64,000 nucleotides of DNA from Angiostrongylus vasorum (taxonomy: Eukaryota; Nematoda; Chromadorea; Rhabditida; Metastrongylidae): contig JADANN010000468.1 of assembly GCA_018806985.1 (NCBI GenBank), forward strand, positions 3,235,072 through 3,299,071, read 5' to 3'. Of the stretch, positions 1-11,200 are shown one piece after another. Position 1 is the first letter of the stretch. Each line of letters starts with the position of its first letter. Both the position numbers and the translations under genes were made by a program. Under the pieces are notes generated by a model, which was not told where the DNA came from, did not search any database, and saw only the letters and a program-made list of their open reading frames with translations.

Positions 1-229
1 CCACCCAAAGTGTTATCAGTGGACATGCTCGGAATTTTCCTATGGTCGTCGAATAGTCCCAACCGGAGAGTCGCGTCAGGACCATGCAATTGATTGAGGT
101 TTCCGTTGTCGCCTTCTACGTTTTCTTCGTCGTTCTGCATTCTGTAGTCGTGTTTCATCTCTCTAACTGCGTTTTGTCCACCAAGTTCTACGATCCGCTC
201 TTGAGATAAAACTCTGTTGTTGTGATATT
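1..229 (-). CDS. Partial exon of an unrecognised gene
   Basis: Reading the minus strand, a TTTCAG acceptor (complement of 230-235) opens an uninterrupted frame of about 75 codons that runs off the left edge. The peptide begins near YHNNRVLSQERIVELGGQ, continues with an acidic stretch (NDEENVEGDN) and ends near STDNTLGG at base 1. Its composition is hydrophilic, with no signal peptide or membrane segment. I do not recognise the family. Support is the clean acceptor, the open frame and the protein-like composition. Upstream exons, at higher coordinates, were not found. The next gene starts at 738 on the opposite strand, so the two are divergent. Confidence 0.5.
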
Positions 230-737
230 CTGAAATTTCGATTGAGCATAGTAATAACTCTTATGTCTTCTGCAAAGAATTCAGCGGGCTTCACCTAAGG
301 GTAGCAGTTCACAAGGAATCTGTCATTCTTTTCTTCTACGCACTTATTTGTTCGTTTGTTTACCCATCGTTGTTTTTCATCGTATTGAAGACGATCCTAT
401 AAAAATGTCTTATGACCTGCAACACTTTGCAGTCTGTATAGGACTTTGGTGTTGAGCTTATCAGTACATCATTGAGCTCCTTTCTTTTCGTTCCTAATAG
501 GTTCCATTATACAGATGTTATTCTTTCGCGCATGTACGGAAGGACTGTGTTAGTTAGAATTCAACTGGAAGTTTAGACAGAATCTATGATTTTAAATAGT
601 TGGAAAGTCCGGCGTCGTCATAAGAAATGTATGGAGTCGTCAGTTAACGACATTTTTTTAAAGCCTCTTACAACACAGAAGTGGTAATTGTAGTCTTAGG
701 TGCCTATAAAAGTAATTTCAGTAGTGGATTGGTTCGT

Positions 738-3328
738 ATGGCTAAGAAACGACGTAGGAATGATCACTTGCAGCACGGTGGACCTCCCAAAGGAACTCGC
801 GACAAATATGAGAATCCCACCAGGTAGTCATTCAGTTCCGGTTTTCACTGAAGCTTTTGTTGGTAATCAGTGTTTTTGCTTATTGATAACCTTACACGAG
901 GTCCTTTATAACAAATCTAATCTGTTCATAGCAACCTCGTGCTAGCTTATCAACAAGCCAGAACACTGATTTTCCTCCAGATACTGTTTGAACCAATCCC
1001 TTCTACTTGATTCTGTTTGATCTTCGACAGGAATACGTGTGATGTACTGGTAAATTCCGACTATTTAAAGTATTTCTCACGTCTTTGCAATAAAGGCGCT
1101 TGTGGAGCGCAGTGATCGAAGGCGCCCTGCAATACACACATGGGATCGGTCCCCTCTCCCGTGGCTCACCAAGCCTTCTATCCCTCCGCAGTCGGTAAAT
1201 TGGTGCCAGACTTGTCTGAGAGGATAGCAGCACTGGCTAGATACATTGGTAGACTACCGTGAGTCATTAGAAAGGCCAGAAATGCATTCAGTCACCTCCA
1301 GCCATTCCTAGTGAAGTCTAATGTATGGCGTATCCTTCAGGGACTGGTCAAAACCGAGAACTTTTTTTCCTGTTTTCATTTTTTTGCATTCTTTCGTAAT
1401 AACACCTATTATGTAGACTGTGCCACCGTTTGAAATTGGACGATATGATGTTCAAGCAAGGAGAACAACTCTGTCCATAACGGTCGTTTTCTTAACATTG
1501 CATGTTCACCGGGTGATTTGACAAACTGTTCACTCTTCTTTACTGTTCTTTTACCAATAAACTTTATGCTGGGTAAACAACGCAATTGTTACAAACACTT
1601 TTTTGTTTCCTTAAGAGAATCAAGGGAATACAGTGCTTCCAGCTTGGAACACCCATCGACTGACTCACTGTCACAACCGAAAGCAAGTAGTGCTGCTGAT
1701 GATGATGATGACATTGAGGTCGTGCTGGACAGCCAAGAGAGTGTTAGATCTTCGCAATATGCTGAAGTTCATTGTTTGGATGTTTTTAGTTATACATTGC
1801 CTAAAATATTGTTTCTTGCATGAAATAGCAGCTTTCGACTAATACCTTTTTGACTTTTGCTTTTTTTTAAAATAATGCTCTTATGTTTTGAACTCGGACG
1901 ACAGCATCATTATTTTGGAAGATGATGAGTGGAAGGACTCCAACTATGATAAAAGGATGGACTTCAGACTCAAAGCAAAAGAGATTTGTTCATTATATGC
2001 GCAGCTCGGTGGAAAAGAATGGGAATATCCCGTACAGTCAGAATGCGCTTTTAGAGACGGTTGGTGTTTTGTGTACGAAATGAGTTGTGACTGCGGTATG
2101 AAGCCAGTATTTTTCCGTTTTCTTTTTGTCAATGTACTTTGGTTCTGTGCAAATAACTCATGATATGTATAACTACAGAATATCGAGAGTTATACTTCAT
2201 TGCTTCGATTTGCGGGAAGTTGGACGACCTACTCTGTATTCGACTCCAATCGAGTAATTCCAGGATTTTTTTTTACATCTTTCGCCATTGTTACTGTTGT
2301 TACCGCTCATATAGGTCTTTACTTCAGAGCAGAACCTTCTTGATCAGCGAATGGAGTCTTTCGATCAAATGAAAGCATTGTGCCTGAGGCTGGAAGCGTG
2401 CATAAAAGAGGATTTGGCAACGGAAAAGTAGTACGTTTTTTCTTCACTATTTTTCGCGCTTCGGCCAAGTTAAGCAGCTTTTTTTCCACATCATGAAACG
2501 CTGAATATAGTCTAAGTCAATCCATTCCAGTCTTTCCTTTGATGACACAACTCAGCGAGATGCATTGGAAATAATGGGTATTCGGTACGAAGAGCTCTCG
2601 GATGACATCTTTGGTGTGAGTGTTCTTTTAAATGCCTATGTTATTTGTTGAAATTGTTCATTATCTGCTGGTAGCATAAGTTTTAAGTATAGGAGTAAAT
2701 CATCCCTTAGAATTTACGCGTGACAGTTTCTCGAAAAAATCGAGATGATGAAACGTTCCAGTGCGATGACGATTGTGTCTCGTTGTTCGATGATGATGAA
2801 ATGAGTATGTGCAACGACCACAGAACCCGCAGTCAATCGACATCCTCATCAGAATGCCTTGATTCAGGAGCAAATTATGCTGAGATATGTATGCAAAGTA
2901 AACTGACTGTATGTCTTTTTGGTATTCTCATTTTCTGAACACATATGTTCGATATAGGGTTTCGAACCCCTTGTGACACTTATGTATCCCTACTCTTCTC
3001 TTTCTTGTTTAGGAAGTTGGACTTCGTTATGTGAATAAGGTCTACAAAATTATAAGACAAATAAACGCCACGGTGACGGAATATCGTACAAAGAGTGCGT
3101 TAACTACGTGCACAGCATTCATATATTCAAGTCTGCAGTTCTGCAGAGGTCACATCTTTTTTTTACTTTTCAGCTTCTCAGTGTGTAGAAAATTTGCGTG
3201 CTGTCGATTTAAAAATAAGCCAAATTCGTGAAGAATTCGGTAACTTGTCTTCGTTGGTTGCTGAAGCGATAGATAGCAACCTGGTATGGAATGCACAGTC
3301 CTCGACCAAGAAGGAGATCTCGAATTAA
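738..3328 (+). CDS. Uncharacterised acidic coiled-coil protein with two SIM-like motifs
   Basis: Eight exons: 738-823, 1616-1740, 1892-2095, 2328-2427, 2531-2615, 2711-2908, 3013-3094 and 3174-3328. All phases agree and give 344 codons plus TAA. The ATG lies 16 bases after a TTTCAG with no upstream exon, which suggests trans-splicing. The protein begins MAKKRRRN, a basic nuclear-localisation-like start. Exon 2 carries DDDDDIEVVLDSQE and exon 3 DDSIIILEDDE; both have the hydrophobic core and acidic flank of SUMO-interacting motifs. Another acidic, Ser-rich tract lies in exon 6, and the last two exons look coiled-coil. I do not recognise the family; DAXX has a similar SIM, but no other DAXX feature is visible. 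The exon 3 acceptor is odd: phase and reading require GA rather than AG at 1890-1891. Exon 3 could also end at 2059 with the same phase. Intron 1 holds a SINE. Confidence 0.6.
1095..1367 (+). repeat. SINE family A copy 1 (tRNA-derived)
   Basis: This family has a tRNA-like head with A-box-like tagcgcagtggt and B-box-like ggtcgatcccc. A core follows, centred on aattggtaccagacttgtct, then a tail with tgcattcagtcacctcca and a T-rich end after cgccgagagcttt. This copy is nearly full length, with its head mutated to gagcgcagtgatc. It lies in intron 1 of the 738-3328 gene. Confidence 0.75.
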
Positions 3329-3812
3329 CTGGTGTGTATGCTGAGTATTGTTGATTATATGACTACGTCGTTTTCTTGTGAACATTTTTGTTATAGCGTT
3401 TATATTTTAGAGTCTTTTAAATGTTAACCGTGGTAATGCTAGATTCATGCATAGCTTTTAACAAGATAATTTGCACTGTCCTCACAGTTGTCTGCCTCAA
3501 TTTCATGTGATGCTACTAAGTTATCCGTCGCAATAGAAACTAAGAGTCCTTTGTATTAAAATGACATGATGGTGTGCTTTTCAATTATTTATTTCGATTG
3601 CAGGACAATCACGTTGTGCCATTTCAAGACTTGTTCGTATCAGATTCTCCAACATGTTCATATGACTGAGGCCTCAACAATTAGTTTCTCCTTAGCATTT
3701 CTGAGTATTACTGACAAATTTGTATCTTGCAATATTGGTAGTCAGTGTTTGCGCACTTTCCATTATTCAGGATCTGTATAAGAAAAAGCTACTGATTTGT
3801 GTAGCACTGTGA

Positions 3813-4000
3813 CAAGTGACGGGTGATTGCTGATGGCACTGGCAGATAGAGAAGTAGCTGAAAGACAGGCGAGACGAAGAACTTGCATGGTGTGGTGGTG
3901 AACACGTTAACTCCTGGAAAGGCTAATAGCGCGTTCGTTGCCCACCGCAGGCACCTGCGGATCGGAGTTTTGTAAATATCACAGGATTATCATGGTTCGC
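3813..4000 (+). repeat. Element B copy 1 (tRNA-like fold-back family)
   Basis: Family B reads, in its tRNA-like sense, catggtgtggtggtgaa, then a B-box-like gcgttcgatcccc, then ggagttttgcaaatatctc. Copies often carry an inverted form of that last motif at the other end. This copy has the first two parts, mutated, and one end only. Confidence 0.6.
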
Positions 4001-4497
4001 TTTCACATAATATATCCTGCCGTGAAAAACTGTAGTAGGCAAAAAAATAAAATGTTAAGGATGTGATAAGTATTTCTACTTTGCGTGAAGCAATATGGCA
4101 GTAGCGTTTGGCGCTTAAAAGTACTTTAAGAATTTAAACAAAGTATGTGAATGCTGTAGTGAACTAGTCGATCTCGTAAGTTGTAAATTCTATCCACATT
4201 ACATTCATTCTACAGTTGTTACTCATCAAATAATGCATACTTAGATTGTTGAGGTATTTATTATTCTCTATCTTGTTTACCAACCTCTACAACTGCCATA
4301 GATCTCTACATCATGAATGCTAACATGTTCGCGTAATGTCGTTTTCTGGATTATTGTCTCTGGAATATATATTGAAGAAGAGTACTGAGCCCACTCTTTA
4401 TTCAGACCGATATCCATTGCTGTGGTGTGTTTCAAGAATTATTCATGCTATTGATCTCCAGGTGAATGTGAGGAAATATATTGTTTATAATGTTCTT

Positions 4498-4760
4498 GAG
4501 GGCCAAATGTAGGTCAGTGGTTAGATTTGCACTGGAATAGACAGGTGGGTCAACGATTCAATCTCGTACCCAAACTAATCAAGCCTTTCATCCTTTCGAG
4601 ACTGGTAAATTGCTAGCAATCTTATCTAGGAAGATAAAAAAAAGAAGAACGGTCTTGATGGGCTGCCGAAGGTTATCCTATAAGGCAGATATGCATTCAG
4701 TCATCAATAAGATGCTTTGTAAAGTAAATTCATGATGCATCCGACAGCGGATTAGTCACT
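4498..4760 (+). repeat. SINE family A copy 2 (degraded)
   Basis: The head is recognisable as taggtcagtggttaga, followed by caatctcgtaccc in place of the B box, then the aagcctttcatcc core and the atgcattcagtcatc tail. It carries many substitutions and small indels, so it is an old insertion. Confidence 0.6.
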
Positions 4761-5254
4761 CCCGGACAGTTTATCTTTTAATGTGGTTAGATCGAGCAGA
4801 ACCTGTTGAACAATTTTTTGAACGCTACAGGGATGAATGTTGGTTTTACTATCTTGTATAACTGGCCTAGAGGTTGCAAACGATATCTCGCATCCCACAA
4901 ATTCTGTGGCAGATTCCCTTCTTTTTTGATTTACTGATTACACATAAGAATGCTTGAATCCATCAGAAAGTCACTGATGTGGATGTTGTGTGGGGTTGGC
5001 CGTATCACAAAAAGCGAGATATGATTTATGCTAGTGACTCAGGTTAGTGCAATGGTGACTTCTGGCCTGAGCCCTGTGTTGTTCACTCCATCTCAGCGTC
5101 AACTGATCACAGGAACTTGTTTTTTATCACCTAGAAATTTTTGCATTTACGTAGGAATTTGTGCAATAGTCTAGAACCGAAGCGGATTTCCGGTGACCAA
5201 GTTGATGTCGCTATGAGTATCCTGCCCATGTGATGAGGCTACGATGGCGTTTTG

Positions 5255-5715
5255 TAAATAATGATGCTGAGATATTCGCAAAACTTGGACTCCGGGACAG
5301 GTCCAACCATGATTTCCCTTTCCGGGGGGATAATGTGTTCACCACACCATGCGGGTCCTTCGTTTCGCCTGTCTCTCAGCTAATTCTATCGATCAGTGCC
5401 ATCAACAGTCACCCGCCAACGGGATTGTTCCAGGGACACCAAATCGGCAGCGAACCGAATTAAGCGGAGGCTGTAGTCGAAATCACAATGTTAACTTTTT
5501 ATTTACTGCCTATTATAATTTTCATAACAGGGTATTGCGTGTGAAACAACCACAACGATGACAACCACAACGAAGGACCCGCATGGTGTGGTGGTGAATG
5601 CGTTAGCCCCCTGAAAGGGTGATAACGCGTTCGTTCCCCAACGTAGACACCAGCGGTCCGGAGTTTTGCAAATATCTTGGCATAATCGTGGTTGTTTTGT
5701 ACATTGTTCAAAATG
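5255..5715. repeat. Element B copies 2 and 3, head to head
   Basis: The left half (about 5255-5480) reads in the antisense direction and the right half (about 5495-5715) in the sense direction. The ends atgctgagatattcgcaaaa and ttttgcaaatatcttggcat are inverted copies of each other. It may be two insertions or one fold-back element. Confidence 0.6.
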
Positions 5716-5843
5716 ATTACTGATCCTGCGAATATTTCATGCCGTGGCGATGCTCAGTTTTATTTCCGATCATCATGTCCTATAGCTTTGAAACACGTTG
5801 CAGAACATCCATCATTTCTTGGAGTCAGGTTAACTATCATTTA

Positions 5844-6115
5844 GGGTGCGTGTAGCGCAGTGGTTGAAGACGCCGTGCATTGCACATGGGGTCGATCCCC
5901 GCGCTTCAGGCTCACCTAGCCTTCCGTCCGGGGTCGGTAAAGTGGTACTATACTTGTCTGGGAGGGTAGGAGCACTGGCTCGATACATTACTAGGCCACC
6001 TCGAGTCATTGTAAAGGGCAAATATAAATTCAGTCACCTCCAACGATGCTTAGTGAAGTCGAATGCATGGCGCATCCCTCAGCGATTGCTCAACGCCGAG
6101 AGCTTTGACATTTAT
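5844..6115 (+). repeat. SINE family A copy 3 (well preserved)
   Basis: One of the best copies. The head gtgtagcgcagtggttg, the B box gggtcgatccccgcg and the full core and tail are present up to caacgccgagagctttga. The long open frame across it is an artefact of the repeat. Confidence 0.8.
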
Positions 6116-6548
6116 TTTACTTATCATTTAATGATTTTTTGTTTTTTTTATTTGCTTTTACTCGAAGAACGTTTCATTCAATGGATACGTGTAAGGTGGA
6201 GAGTTTTCCAGCATTTCCAGAAGAAATCTGGTTCCACTAAATATTTACCAAATACGTGTAACATTTGTAGCGAACATACTACTATTGTCTGTGGCAGTTT
6301 CATTTAATGTTCGATGAACTGTGCTGCCTACCACGTAGTCATCGTTTTTTTATGTTTCCCTCCAAAATCATAGTTTCAAACCACACTTGTTCAAACGATG
6401 AGTGTATTTGGTGATGTAGGATGTATCAATGCATCAAAACTAAATTCCTGCCAATTTTATCAATCATACGGTGTAGAACTGCTTTATAAAACGTGGACTA
6501 CAAAGCGATCTAGTGGAGACGTCGGATGACTAAGAATTCAAGTTCGAA

Positions 6549-6949
6549 ATGACCGCAACTCTAAATAAAGTACATGCGGCTCTTAAACTTGTCCGTAACC
6601 GATACACATTCCTGAAGAGCGGCATCCGAGTTCGACTGACGAGCGTTGATATCACCTGAACACACACAAGCAGTCATTTCTAGAATTGGCCACAGATTCC
6701 AAATACTATGCATTGATGATGTGAAAGTCGCAAAGCGTAGTCAACTGGAGACGACACGTGTGTCGGCAATCAATACGTATGAGTTGCACAAATATCCCTA
6801 TGTTCATCACTGACAGAATAAAGCATGAGTTAGATTTTAGTTGGTTACCGGCTTCAAATTCTCGACGTCTACGTGAGCGGCCGACGGACATTAGTGAGGA
6901 CAGAGATGAAACTACGGAACCGGTTTCGGATAATCCATCTGATTCATGA
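6549..6949 (+). CDS. Possible small two-exon gene (weak)
   Basis: Two open stretches look protein-like. ATG 6549 opens a 36-codon frame (MTATLNKVHAALKLVRNRYT onward) ending at TGA. After a CTGACAG acceptor near 6818, a frame rich in Arg, Asp and Glu runs to TGA at 6949 (ends EPVSDNPSDS). I could not join them with matching phases, and neither matches a family I know. They may be chance open frames or remnants. Confidence 0.2.
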
Positions 6950-8227
6950 ACACCACTAAAATATCAGTTTTGTTAGAATATTACGAATTAAAAGCATAAC
7001 AGGAGCTTTTTATTGCCCAGATTGTATTGCCTAGTGAAAACCTTATGATGTATGCAGTCATTGTGCAGATCCTATCGAATATGTTGCCGTTCACAGGGAC
7101 TTATTAGAGGTGAAGTTGCAATCTAGTCGATTAGGAATTGGAAAGCGCCACTTGGTTGAGTTCGAGTAAAATGAGACATACTCCTTAGGTTTAGATATGC
7201 CTTGGTTTTACTTCTTATCACTATATTCACTATCATCATACGATAGTACACCGCACATTTTTTAATACCTCAATGCAGTGAGTGGTTTACTGCTCTAACA
7301 GGACTACACTAGTTTGGGTAATTCCATGCCGAACTCTCATCAAGTTGCCCAGCTAATAATAAAACTAAGGGTCTTGTATGAAGGAACTAATTTTTTCTCG
7401 TGACATACTGGAGTGAGCGAAGGTCACAGAGTAGCTTTAGAGTAGCGCGACAGAGACGAAGGGGGGATCTTACTACTATCTACTCCAGTAAATTTTGATT
7501 AATTGATCAGAGGCTCATTTTTTGCTCTAGGTGTGTGGGTGATTTTTGAATATAATCAGTGGTTTTTCATAGGTTATTTTATTGAACATTATATAATTAG
7601 GAGAACGGCATTAGCGGTCATTGTCTGGCAACCACTCTTTTGTTCAGCTATTAATGTGAGACTACTTCACTTATCAATAACAATGATTTGGGCAGCTACA
7701 GTCGTGTCGTCTATAAGGGAACCGGAGTGTCGTGAACAACAACGTTGCATGTATTGAGATAGAGACGTGCAGAGACGCATTCGAAATCAGCAAATGCTGT
7801 AGGGGAGCATTTCTTCTAGTACAAGACCTACCCTAGTCTGTCTATCATTATCAGTGACTTAGTCAGCCACTGTCAGAATACTCTTTTTTTTAGAAGCTGG
7901 TCACAAATTCACGATCTTGGCTGGAATACCATGACCTATAGCGCAAAAGCGAAGAATTTGTCTCGTGCACTGTTTGAAATATGGAAGTATTTAATCACAT
8001 AGTTTCAATAATGTTCTTTTCGATGACAAATACTTATTTATTCAGAGCTGTAGTAGGTTCCACCCTTTTTCTTTGTTTCAAGGCAGAATGCTAATATACC
8101 TTAGAAATACACTCTCTTTCTTCTACTGCTAGCCGGTCTAGTACGCTAGTGTCAAACTTATTCTTCTAGAAGTAAGCATAACTGGGGTGTTTCGATGGTT
8201 CCTTTTAGCAGTCGCTTATGGCATCAC
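6950..8227. other. Intergenic, nothing recognised
   Basis: AT-rich single-copy-looking DNA between the weak open frames and the 3' end of the Argonaute gene. No supported exon, repeat or RNA gene was seen. Confidence 0.4.
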
Positions 8228-11200
8228 TTACAGTTTTCTCTTAATATGACATCGAGCTCTAGTGGCTACGAGATCGGCGTAATATACTGGAGCTGGGATC
8301 GAAACAGAACGTGCGCAACGTCCGTATGTGTGGCACATTCTGAAAATGGAACCGCTTAGAGACTTCGTAGTTAAACTTCAAATGGAGGTAGCATTCTAAG
8401 TGAAATCTCAACATACCCAAAAGTGATTGATTGCATTTCATCAGCGCTAAAGTTATTGTCATCCCACAGTACGTGATATCTGGCTGGACGAGATGTACCT
8501 TGGACACCGTAGTGCGAGCACAAATAAAAATCGAATCCTTCCGGTGAAACGATACCGGTGTCAACCTAGAATTTTCAGGTCTTAAATTTTCTTTTTTCTT
8601 TTTAGAGGGGTGAGGCAGCGGAGTTGTTAGCGATGCAGTCCAAAAAACAAGGCTGTAGTTCTAACCACTTTCCAACGCTATCCTCTAATTCATACGCGAA
8701 GGCCTTAGCTCGGCTATCTGCAATATTTCAATGAGAATCGACTCGACCAGCATATTAGGACATTCATAATAACACGCGAAATGTTCGAAGAACATTGTGG
8801 ACGATGAATAAAAGGAAATCTATTCGAATGCAAGAAATGCAGGGACCTGAACACTATATGTGGCGACGACTCATGTAAATGATTGAAGTAAATTGTCTTT
8901 TCTTTGGAGTTACACTCTGCATTGACGAACATAAGATGGCAAATACACTTTGATGAACTGTGAGTAAGTAGAGCAAAATGAAAGAAGAATTCGGCAAATT
9001 TCCTCAGCTGATTAGTGTGATTGCAGATCAGCGAGCGACTAGGTGGCCTTGGGTCGATATTACAACTCACTGTTGTTCCTGGTGGAATATTTCTTGCTTT
9101 TCCAACCATATCAGCGCTGTGTTTACAAAACATTCGAGCGTGATGACGTTTTTGGACAACAACATAGGTGATGGGTGGTCGATAATCTGGTGAAAGTATC
9201 ATGCAAGCCGACCGTATACCCTGAATTTGAAACGTTTCGGATGATATGAGAATGTCTAGAATTTCATCTATCCAAATCGTCTTGCATCTTCTGGATGGCG
9301 TCATGGTGATGTACAGCGCTCGCACCTGAATCTCTTCGCGTAATACCTCAGCAAATTGCCCTTCTGACACGCCATCCCTATAGACGATGATGCGAGTAGG
9401 CTTCTGATTCGTGTTCCTGGACAAGAGAATTTTATGAATGACAAACTTTCTAATTTTTTGAAGGCACTGAATGCTAATGTGATCTCCACCAGGGTCAAAG
9501 GATTTTTTTCTAAAGGCAAATAAACGGATTCTGATATGTCATTAATTCATTTTATCTCACATCTTATCCCAGAAACATTTCCTTACACCGCAGTTTGTTT
9601 GACGAGAAGATTACATTTAAAGCGTTTGTCATGGAAAGAATTTGCCCACCAGTTTACAAACCTCGGTTGTCAATTCTATTGAGAAATGAGGCAGTAATCC
9701 CATTAACCTATCTTAAGGACATTCTTTGCCTTAATGGACTCTCTTGCATCTCTAGTACTAACGATTTTGTGGCGAGATTAACATCGCTTTGGCATGATTC
9801 ATGGAAATAACCATAACATATTGTAAAACCGAAAGGACTGGCGGTACCACATAGTCATATAAGAAATCTGGCCGAATTGTAGAGGTTTGTTATTCACCTA
9901 TAGAAAGATACCAGACGCTCTCGTATGGCGTCCAGGAGATACACGACGGATTCACGACACTTGCGCTGAACCTTCACGTTAGCACCGTATGACTGAGGTA
10001 GCAGGTCGATATTAGCAACAATCTAAAAGTTTTCTAATGATTTGACTAGTTTTTTAAGTAATAGGAAACTAGTGATTTTGTTTGGCTTGTTTTTACTGGG
10101 TAATTAGCTGTCGTGTAAGACCGTACCGCCGCCACCGACGGAATATTCATGCGTTCTTCAGCTTGTGTTGGATGTGTGACGTCAATACCAACAACTAGTG
10201 TTGGTTGGTCGATGATGTATTTATGTGTGATGTTATCAGCAACAATACGACTGTTAATACCGCCCAACTTCATGTTCACCTGCAAGACTTGTGATTTTCT
10301 GCAAGAGATCCAATACGGAATTAGGTGACTGCTCAGGATACATCATCAGCTCAATTAACCACATTCACGACAATTATTTTTTGACAGGTAAATTTCCAGT
10401 GACTAAAGTTTTTTAAGAACTAGAGGACTTGAACGCGTAAGGAAAAGGCCTTGCCCTCTTGCACCAATTGTATATGTAGTTTTTCCTAAAATGTCAGTTT
10501 TATTATAGTTTTTCTCAATATCAGGCTTGAAAAGATTAATGCGGTGATGACACAAGATTTTTAACGAAGCGCGGTAGTCAACGATATATTCAGGAAGGAC
10601 CGCCTTGTCGGTTTTATGGATTCCGCAGCTCGGCATACCAGTATTAATGAAAAAAAAGCAAAAAATAGAGTTCGTATGCTCCAGAAATTCAGAATTTCGA
10701 AATAAAAGTCTTGGACTTTGCTGGCAAACAGCTGTAGATCCTAGTGGTTCTTATTTTAACCAGTAGTTTTCATTATTGGTTGAGACCCGCGAATGCTGGT
10801 AGGTTGTTCAGAAGTAGATGAGCGTTTTAAAATGTTTATATTTCTGCCAATAAAATATTTTTTTATCGCTTGCAAAAATATAGTACCACTAGAAAGCTGA
10901 TTTTATGTTTTTTCTAACAAATCTTTATGTTTCGACAAAAGGTAAATTTTCCATTAGCAATTTCGAGTTTTGCAATTTCAGATGTCAACAACGAATTTTC
11001 GACAAATTTTCTTTTGTAAGTTCAAACTCGGTCGAAGTGCGGCGGAGACGGCTCGAAACATTAAAGAAGTTTGGGGTGAAGGTAGTGTTGTGAATCAACA
11101 GTGCGAGACATGGTTCTGGAAGTTCCGCTCTGGTGATTTCGACTCCGAAAATAAGGAAGGGCGTGGACGACCTAGTGAACTTGACGACGACGAATTGAAG

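Larger units (their letters stand above)
3329..5250. other. Non-coding stretch with degraded repeats
   Basis: The 3' flank of the upstream gene. Apart from the element B copy near 3.8-4.0 kb and a worn SINE A copy near 4.5-4.76 kb, I see no exon with matching splice sites on either strand. Confidence 0.5.

Noticed and set aside
5844..6115. A functional tRNA gene at the SINE A head
   Set aside because: The A and B boxes are tRNA-like, but no cloverleaf with a proper acceptor stem could be drawn and the sequence is repeated across the window.
8714..9424. A 236-codon minus-strand open frame as a single exon
   Set aside because: It reads through two real Argonaute introns; the conserved residues stop at GTGCGA (9325) and GTGAGT (9070) and resume after acceptors.
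10296..10349. An Argonaute-like mini-exon reading [11 protein letters not shown] just before the 10279 exon
   Set aside because: It resembles the expected motif, but joining it would need a 16-base intron. The exon at 12520-12411 ([11 protein letters not shown]) supplies the same segment with matching phase.
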